Shown here: positions 58,101-64,000 of the stretch, in pieces | How the letters are laid out: the number at the start of each line of letters is the position of its first letter | How positions within the stretch are numbered: position 1 is the stretch's first letter | From: Aulostomus chinensis | Lineage: Eukaryota > Chordata > Actinopteri > Syngnathiformes > Aulostomidae | Assembly (NCBI GenBank): GCA_037954235.1 | Contig: JBBMOA010000014.1 | Location: 21,182,773-21,246,772, forward strand | Reading direction: 5' to 3' | Length of the DNA: 64,000 nucleotides | Notes under the pieces: model-generated | Database searches by the model: none | What the model saw: only the letters and a program-made list of their open reading frames with translations | What the model was told of the DNA's origin: nothing | Translations under genes and position numbers: made by a program

Positions 58101-61100
58101 AATCCAGAATCCATAGATGATCAGCAAGCCTTTTGAAGATGACCTCAAATTTCCTCGATCACAGGCTGTGTTGTAGCTTTGATTTCACCATGGTGGAGTG
58201 AGATCATCTTACCATCAGGGGGCGATATTTAGGTCAATTTGAGGAGGCAGGAGGAGATGGAACGGAAGTTAGCCGCCAACCATTTTGAAAGGAGAAAAAA
58301 ACCAAGTTCTTTGTAACCCTACCAACCAAGTTGTGCGACCACAGAGTGCTGGACTGCTTGAACAGCTGAGAGCTGCCTCACCATCGGCTGTCAATACAAT
58401 AATGAGAAAACTGATAATCAATCATGAATCTCCCTAATCAAGGACATTTCTTTTAAATACCCTTCCTGAATTAGGACTATATTTCTTAGAAAGAAAGAAA
58501 AACAAACCAGCAGGTTAGTTTTCAGCAAAGGAACCTTTGAGACAGTTGCCAGCCAGGAGTCACACGGAGGCCAAGCCACATGACGCACGGAAAAGACGCC
58601 TGTCGCCAATCAAAGGGAAAAGGCGCGAGGAATTGGAAGTAAAAAGTGAAACTACTGTTCTACAGTCAGTAGAAATTCACATTCATATTCTTCATTCAAT
58701 TTGTAAAAGCAATTTTTCCGATCTTTATAACTGCCGTTTCACATTTCTAAATGATGCCAATTCATTCAATGCATTATAATCACTTCATTATTTACTTTAC
58801 TGTTTGAATAAAATTGTCATTTCTACTAAGTATTTGAGGGTTATTGTGAATTTGTGAATGTTTTTATAATTCCTCTTTCGACCAGTAACACCTTCATCAT
58901 GAAGCGGTTCTATACATGGACTGGTAGCTCCACTGGTCAACACAGGTCCGCTGTCACCTCCAGCAGCTGGGCAGGCCCGTCTGGGACAGCAGAAGTCCCC
59001 TGCTTCATCGTGGGGCTACGTTGAGAGGAAGAAGAATCCCACAGGCTGCAGGTCTCAGGTGTCTCCAGAGGCATCGACAGAATTAAGAGCCGAGGGACGC
59101 AGAGACTCACCAACTCTGAATTCTCACCCTTGTGCACTTCGCCTACATGTCGTTAATGCAGGATATGTTGATTCAAACTGTTCTGGATTAAACAGCAATA
59201 TTCTCTCGCTCTCTGCCTGCCCACGCCCTGCTGTACTTCACTTGTCACATCAAAGACACTTCTGAAAGCCACAGAAGTTTCACTACTCACACACACACAC
59301 ACACACACACAAAAACAAGGCAGATCAACAGGAGTCTCTCGATATGTTATCACATACAGTCCTACATCCTCTTTAGAGAGGAGATATATAGAAACAGCTG
59401 GTGCAGAATGAGAAACAACAAGGCAGAGCAAGACAACACCCAAAGGACCGCAATCAACACTGATACCCCTGTGACCCCCCCACCCCCTCCCATGGAAACC
59501 GTTCTCAACGGTTTTCGGTAAATCTCAAGGTTGGTTTCTGCCCACATTGCCAAATCATGGTTCACCAACTAGAGTAGACCGATGTGGTTCCCGTCCACAG
59601 ACAACAACACACCTTCATGGCTGTAGTCCACACAGGTTCACCAGGACTGCCAGAGCAGCACCAAGTGCTGCCTGAACTCCAACCGCAGGAACCAGAGATT
59701 CAGTCTGAGAATGCACTCTTGACCCTGAGAGGCGACTGCAGCTGTGCCTCTCGGACTGGGAGATGCAAGTAGCTCTGGTGTACATCATTTTAGCACTATC
59801 TTCTATAACTCGGGCTGTCAAAAGTATCTCACAATTACTTGTTTTGCATTCAATCAAATGATCTCAAACATTTCAATTCCAAGGTTTTTTTAAACGCATG
59901 AATGAATCGATAGATTTAGAGTCAGCGTCATCTTCTGGTTTCCAGTGCCAGCCAAGGCGCATCACTGCCTGCTTCTGGTGGCTCGCAGCTTCTGATGACA
60001 TTAAACTTGGTCAGGGTCAAGGGCACGATTACCTCACTAACTGGCATTAACCAGTTCTTCTGACAACCCTTCCTAAAATATCAAGTATTCTCTTCAAACG
60101 CCTTGTTTTCTCTGACCAAGTACAAAACCCTAGAAACCTCACTGGTGTTTGTTCTGCTCCTCCCAGTGAGGAAGCGAACAGAGAACAACTGAAATAATCT
60201 TGAAAAGATTAAGCCACCCTGCAAACAGATGTGACAAACTACAAGTTCTGAGTCACTTGGGAAAAATCTCCTGAAAATACAGACAATTGCATGTTAATTT
60301 ATGTAAACTTTTACAAGTATGAAAGTGTCATTCTCGGGCAACAAAAATGGTCAGTTTTCTTTTCCTGAGATGAAATTGGGCACTAAGCAAATCTTAAAGA
60401 CTCCTCGAGTCCTGAAGTCAGAACAGTTCATGCATGAGGCGTCGGACCTGCACCGTCCTGGAAACAACTAGAGAATTCAATCTTTATTCATCAGCTCAGC
60501 GAGGACGTAGAGCCACAGCGGCTTGAAACCCAACACCCATCATGGCAGAGGATCGTGGGAAAACTGTGAGTTTTATCAGTCTTGCTTGTGTAGGTGTTAA
60601 ACCACAGGGCAAGCAAACTGCTGATATGCACAACATACACATAACGTCCTCTTACTGGAGACGACCCACTTGATCAGGGTGAAAACTTCGTTTCACACTC
60701 AACGCTGAGAAAAACTGCCTGCCTGACAATCCGTTTTTTCCTCTTTCTGTATACTGCACACACTCGCTCTCACACACACTCACACACACACTCACACTTC
60801 AGAAACCACAAACATGAGCTCCACCCTGTTTTAAAATAATCCATTACATGAGTAGCAATAATTCTAATGTCTAAAACAGGACATGATGCTGTGAATCATG
60901 CGGAATTGATTCTGATGAAAACTAGCAAGGTTATGTGCAACACTCTCGCTGCAGCTCTGACACTTCTGACGCTGCCTGATACCACAGCAGGTCCTAAGGG
61001 TGGCCGTGCATGTGTGCGTCTGGGAGGGTGAGAGGGGAGTCCAGCAAAGAAGAAAAGAGGGATAAATTAAAGGCATGAGGCGAAAGACACTGGCATTCAC

Positions 61101-61128
61101 CCACTGCACATGGCCACCAAGCCTCGGG

Positions 61129-61166
<38 letters not shown>

Positions 61167-63213
61167 CACACACACACACAAACACACACACTGACAGAGA
61201 GAGGAAGCAAGTTAGGGTGTGTCTGCAAACAAGAGACCAAACAAACCACACTTCATCATTCTTACAACAAACACCGGAGCAGTAGCAGCACAAAGCTGGA
61301 GTGTCAAGCATCTGCAGTGCACCTGGCAGGGTCAGAGGTCAGCCGGGCAACTCAGGCTCTACTCAGGATCTTCTGGACTACAGTGTCAGCTGATTTTTAG
61401 AGGAATAGATCACCATGGCAACATATGCTACAGACCTAACCTGCTCCAACAGGCCAGGAGCAAAAACACAAGGTCAAAATACACACCAGCTCCGCCCACT
61501 GACCAATCACATCTCATTCCTCCACAGATAATATGACATCTGTGCAAGAACCATGAGGCTTGGCACCGATCTAACACCCCCACCAGCACCTCCATGAACG
61601 ATACTGGTGAATACGCTTCCAGAGAGGGAATTATTGATGTAAAAGGGAACGAGACTGGACCTGAGGCTCAAACTGCGCTTCCTCACAGCTGGAACATTCA
61701 GGAACTACCATCAAAACTGTGTTTGATTAGTAATCAACACTGCCGCTGAAACAAAATACTGACATTACCAATGCAACATGTGACATCATCTGCACCACCC
61801 ATTCTTGTACTGTTGATCAGAGGTGATTCTCCTCAGATCCACCAGTGCCAATCAACAGTGACATCAACAGTCCAGTAATTTACACAAACCCAGTCAGCTT
61901 AAACCCTCCTTCCTGCATCACAGCAGAAACACACTTCTCCCACTTCCTGGCAGGAACTGCTGAGTGGCCGCCTTACAAGGGCGGCGCAATACCAGCAACA
62001 ACAGCCATAGTTTAGGTGGTGGAAATGAGGAGCAGGGAATTCTGGGAGAAAGGTGTTCATAATGAATGTCACCACTCCATCACGGATTGAGTCGTGCTGT
62101 CCAAAAGCAATGTTTTGCCACATAATCTTTACCTCCCACCCTGAAGCAGTGATCCATCCGCTTGGAACACGTTCTAATCTGATGGCAACTGTAGTTTACT
62201 GAACCGACGTGCATGTGAGGCAGAAACTAATTATGTGTTCCAAAATAAACCATCTAGTGTGAAGGTGAGACACTGAGGTCTAATATTCACTCAGGCTAAA
62301 TATCTTTGTCTCACAAGCAATGAGACTGTGGTGACCACGAAGCGCAGATCCGAACCAAAGACGATGGAGAGCCTGACGTGATCCACGTTCGCTATCGGGG
62401 AAGATGAAACCAACCCGTCTTTAGGAAATGGAGAACCCATAAATTTGGTTAGTTTTATTTCTTATTTTTCCACATTTTTTTCCTGTTCATTTTTAGCATT
62501 TTGTTCTTACTTTGGTTATCAAATGAGGCGATCATTAGACTTCATGTAAAGTTCTCACCCTGCATTAGAACATAGAGCAGCTAAAGTCTGATGGCATCGT
62601 GGTCACGCCCCCCGTGGCCTTTTAGGTCTCTCATAGCGGATCATGTCTTGTTTGTCCTGTTGTTGTGATGAGAGCGTTGTCATCACGTTGTTAGGGTGTG
62701 ATGCCGTCAGTCTGACTGCTGTAAATATATAAATACTCTGGCATGACCTGGGGCATATAATAATGATGTCATCGCCCTCAGCTCCAGACCTCATATGTGC
62801 CTGTTCACAGCAAAATTCTGCCCCCCAATTCCATTTGCTGTTTCCTTCTCTTATTCCGCTCTCGCGGCTCTGAAACAAGCAGAGTGACGCTCACCACTGG
62901 GTGGCTTGGGCCTTGGAGGAACACTTTTTTTTGGTGGCAGGGCTGGAGTGTCATTCTTCCTGCTGAATGGATCGTCCACAAACACAGACTGGAAAGAAGG
63001 AGGAAAGATAGGTGGATTATCGAGAAGCAGAACAGGTAAATATAGAAATATGGACGAGCTGTTGTACCTTCTGGTAGTCTGGCAGCCAGCTGACCCGGCC
63101 TTCAAAAGGATCTCTAGGCTTTGACATGTGGCTGAAATCTGCAAATCCAGCGGAGCTGTTACTGCTACTGCTGAATGAGCCGCTGCCAAACGGGTCCAAT
63201 GTGCCAAACAGGT
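52715..63213 (-). CDS. eps15l1: EPS15-like 1, C-terminal four exons, partial gene
   Basis: EPS15L1 is a scaffold of clathrin-mediated endocytosis: N-terminal EH domains bind NPF proteins, a coiled coil follows, then DPF repeats bind AP-2, and a C-terminal ubiquitin-interacting motif binds ubiquitinated cargo. Only the C-terminal part is here. On the minus strand, exons 63213-63068, 62988-62895, 57665-57457 and 52861-52715 join in matching phases (0, 1, 0) to about 199 codons. Visible: FGTLDPFGSGSF, GFADFSHMSKP, DTPALPPKK with PPRPKPPSG (SH3-type proline-rich), DPFQPFG, DPFQSKKGPGDPFSGKDPF, GFADFSS, then WAKRESERAERERLKRLRQQ and the UIM QEDLELAIALSKAE. These match human EPS15L1 more closely than EPS15. 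EH domains and coiled coil lie beyond 64000. Convergent orientation with klf2 is the same as in human. The a/b paralogue is undecided. Confidence 0.95.
52862..52924 (-). promoter_or_regulatory. eps15l1: Splice acceptor tract made of (GA)n/G11 microsatellite
   Basis: On the minus strand the acceptor AG of the last exon is preceded by CTCT, C11 and about 47 bases of (CT)n. A simple repeat therefore supplies the whole polypyrimidine tract. Confidence 0.85.
52925..55037. other. Last intron of eps15l1, right of terminal exon
   Basis: This is intronic to eps15l1. A minus-strand exon-like frame at 53209-53391 is listed separately. Otherwise no feature is supported. Confidence 0.5.
53209..53391 (-). 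other. Exon-like open frame inside the last eps15l1 intron
   Basis: The minus strand has a fair acceptor (CTCCATCCACAG, before 53378) followed by RRLTDRQFQILDKDYSDIQN and LLDCVDSRQQKRLLHPIKCG, with AATAAA at 53269-53264 on the minus strand. The peptide is helix-like and non-repetitive but unrecognised. It could be an alternative terminal exon or a transposon fossil. Confidence 0.25.
55038..55172. repeat. Two (CA)n tracts with CG-rich edges
   Basis: GCGCACGCGC leads into CA repeats to about 55090, a short mixed linker, then CA repeats to about 55172. Frames here are artefacts. Confidence 0.96.
55257..55405. repeat. 24-bp minisatellite, six copies
   Basis: The unit is GGGTCTGACC then GGGGCCACAGCCTG, repeated six times with few changes (GGTTCTG, GGTGCC). 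It is intronic to eps15l1. Confidence 0.94.
55406..55944. other. eps15l1 intron, nothing recognised
   Basis: No repeat or exon was recognised. Confidence 0.4.
55945..56476 (+). mobile_element. Non-LTR retrotransposon 3' end, truncated
   Basis: The plus strand encodes NRKELKRVTKMAEKVTGCPL, LEDLQGSDCLRRAITILKDS and LVEPLPSGRRYRAVQTRT, the conserved C-terminal tail of CR1/Rex1- or L2-type LINE ORF2. It is followed by a 3' UTR ending TTTCGTTGTGCTCGTTACAA then TGACAATAAAGTGAATCTGA, a typical fish LINE terminus. A TAG at 56161 closes the frame early. It is inserted antisense to eps15l1 in the last intron. Confidence 0.8.
56477..57456. other. eps15l1 intron, nothing recognised
   Basis: No supported exon or repeat. 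Confidence 0.4.
57457..57665 (-). CDS. eps15l1: eps15l1 exon with DPF cluster and GFADFSS
   Basis: The acceptor TATGTCTGCAG and perfect donor GTAAGT frame 209 bases (phase 1 in, phase 0 out). The exon encodes GKSTPVS, DPFQPFG, DPFQSKKGPGDPFSGKDPF and GFADFSS. If the donor is not used, reading continues only two codons (VS) to a TGA, giving a form without the ubiquitin-interacting motif. Confidence 0.95.
57666..62894. other. eps15l1 intron of about 5.2 kb
   Basis: Contains CA tracts at about 59288-59311, 60764-60798 and 61132-61192. Short frames have no family motifs, and no DPF-type exon was found here. Confidence 0.6.
62895..62988 (-). CDS. eps15l1: eps15l1 exon with proline-rich SH3-binding segment
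   Basis: The acceptor CTTTCTTCCAG and donor G|GTGAGC frame 94 bases encoding SVFVDDPFSRKNDTPALPPK, then KSVPPRPKPPS. It carries one DPF motif and a polyproline segment of the kind that binds SH3 domains. It enters in phase 0 and leaves in phase 1. Confidence 0.94.
62989..63067 (-). other. eps15l1: eps15l1 intron, 79 bases
   Basis: A short intron with GTACAA donor and TTCCAG acceptor separating the two upstream exons in the window. Confidence 0.85.
63068..63213 (-). CDS. eps15l1: eps15l1 exon with DPF and GFADFS motifs
   Basis: The acceptor TGTGATTTCAG precedes the exon and a GTACAA donor follows AAG at 63068. The exon enters in phase 1 and leaves in phase 0. It encodes FGTLDPFGSGSF, a serine run, GFADFSHMSKPRDPFEG, and an unusual tail VSWLPDYQK. 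The tail could be a lineage-specific extension or alternative donor, because I recall the human protein passing from the KPP region to another short exon. Confidence 0.9.
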
Positions 63214-64000
63214 CTGAAATCACAGTCATGATAACTTGATGAGAGGAACACTGAGACCGATGTCACCCAAGATGTCTGGCCGGATCGACAATGGCGTGGT
63301 GACTATGTTACAAGGCATCCCAAGATGGAGGATTCAAATGGCCTGCTAATTCAAAAAAAAAATAAAAATAAATCTTTAGATTAGGTTAGAGTCAACTTTA
63401 TTGTCATTGCACAGGTCACAGGTACAAGGCAACCATATGCAGGTTGCTTCTCCTGTATGATGACAAAATGATGAGTTCAAAATGTGTCTTTGACACCAAC
63501 AACAAATACTGGGTCTGGAGGTGTTGACTTGGTAACAGGGTTACACGTACTGGGCAGAGACTGGGTGTCTAAAATCACCTGCAAATGTGTGGCAGTAAAA
63601 GCCACACATCTGTAAACCAATTATTTTATTGGGTTTACTTACCAGAAGGTTTTTTTCCCTCAGAACAACTATGTATGATATTACCCAACACCCCAGTAAG
63701 ACAGATGGGACACAATCAAAAAAGTTACAATGGCTTTTATGCAATGGATGAGTTAGTTTGGGTGCTGAAGTTTCAAAATAGTTCACATCAGCAGCATCAC
63801 TAAGCACCAGGCTCTGCTAGTCTCTAAATATGAAGCAACAACACAAACTAACCAAAGTCCCTGCCACTGTTAGGAAGCTGTAACAGCAACGCTTGAGAGA
63901 TCTCTGTTCCGCGTCTACTGAGGAATTACAAAGATACTAAAAAAACACGAAATGTGTTTGAGTTAAAGGTTCAGGATTCTGAGCAGTAACTGTCGTCTCA
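63214..64000. other. eps15l1 intron to the window edge
   Basis: No further eps15l1 exon was found on the minus strand before the edge. A reversed LINE 3'-end-like piece is at about 63385-63430. Confidence 0.55.
63385..63430 (-). repeat. Short reversed LINE 3'-end fragment
   Basis: On the minus strand TGTGCAATGACAATAAAGTT resembles the LINE terminus at 56440-56470. Only the terminal 40 or so bases are present. Confidence 0.5.

Overview
The window is vertebrate nuclear DNA, almost certainly from a teleost fish. It has two recognisable protein-coding genes with GT-AG introns, very dense (CA/GT)n microsatellites, several minisatellites, and fish-type transposon debris (PIF/Harbinger, L1-like, L2/CR1-like). 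I see no bacterial, viral or CRISPR features. The species cannot be named from this sequence alone.

Layout: 1-35.9 kb holds no gene I can recognise. It contains a decayed PIF/Harbinger transposon (about 1.5-3.5 kb), two copies of a dispersed repeat with a GGAT tail (7.5 and 9.5 kb), a 5'-truncated L1-like insertion with an intact 16-bp target-site duplication (10.7-11.9 kb), other LINE reverse-transcriptase fragments (13 and 17 kb), a 2.75-kb TTG/GATG-rich satellite (23.6-26.4 kb), a CCTCCACCAG-type minisatellite (28.4-28.9 kb) and an orphan TATA/MEF2/CACCC promoter-like cluster (31.35 kb).

At 35.9-38.6 kb lies a complete klf2 gene on the plus strand: CpG-rich promoter, three coding exons, 392 codons, three C-terminal C2H2 zinc fingers and a 3' UTR. 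From 52.7 kb to the right edge is the 3' part of eps15l1 on the minus strand: four coding exons with DPF repeats, a proline-rich segment and a C-terminal ubiquitin-interacting motif. The upstream exons lie beyond the window. The convergent klf2/eps15l1 arrangement matches human KLF2-EPS15L1 on chromosome 19p13.11, which supports both calls. Between the genes are a 28-bp minisatellite inside an L2-like LINE, a 1.6-kb GTGTGGTGATCA-type array with a duplicated flanking segment, a long near-perfect palindrome, and a 15-bp array rich in AP-1 sites.

The two genes do not form a pathway. KLF2 is a nuclear transcription factor and EPS15L1 is a clathrin-adaptor endocytic scaffold; their adjacency is inherited synteny. 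I did not find a clearly new biological system. The items most worth checking are the AP-1-rich array and the orphan promoter 5 kb upstream of klf2, followed by two inverted repeats, the eps15l1 terminal splice acceptor built from a microsatellite, and three unassigned exon-like or ORF stretches.
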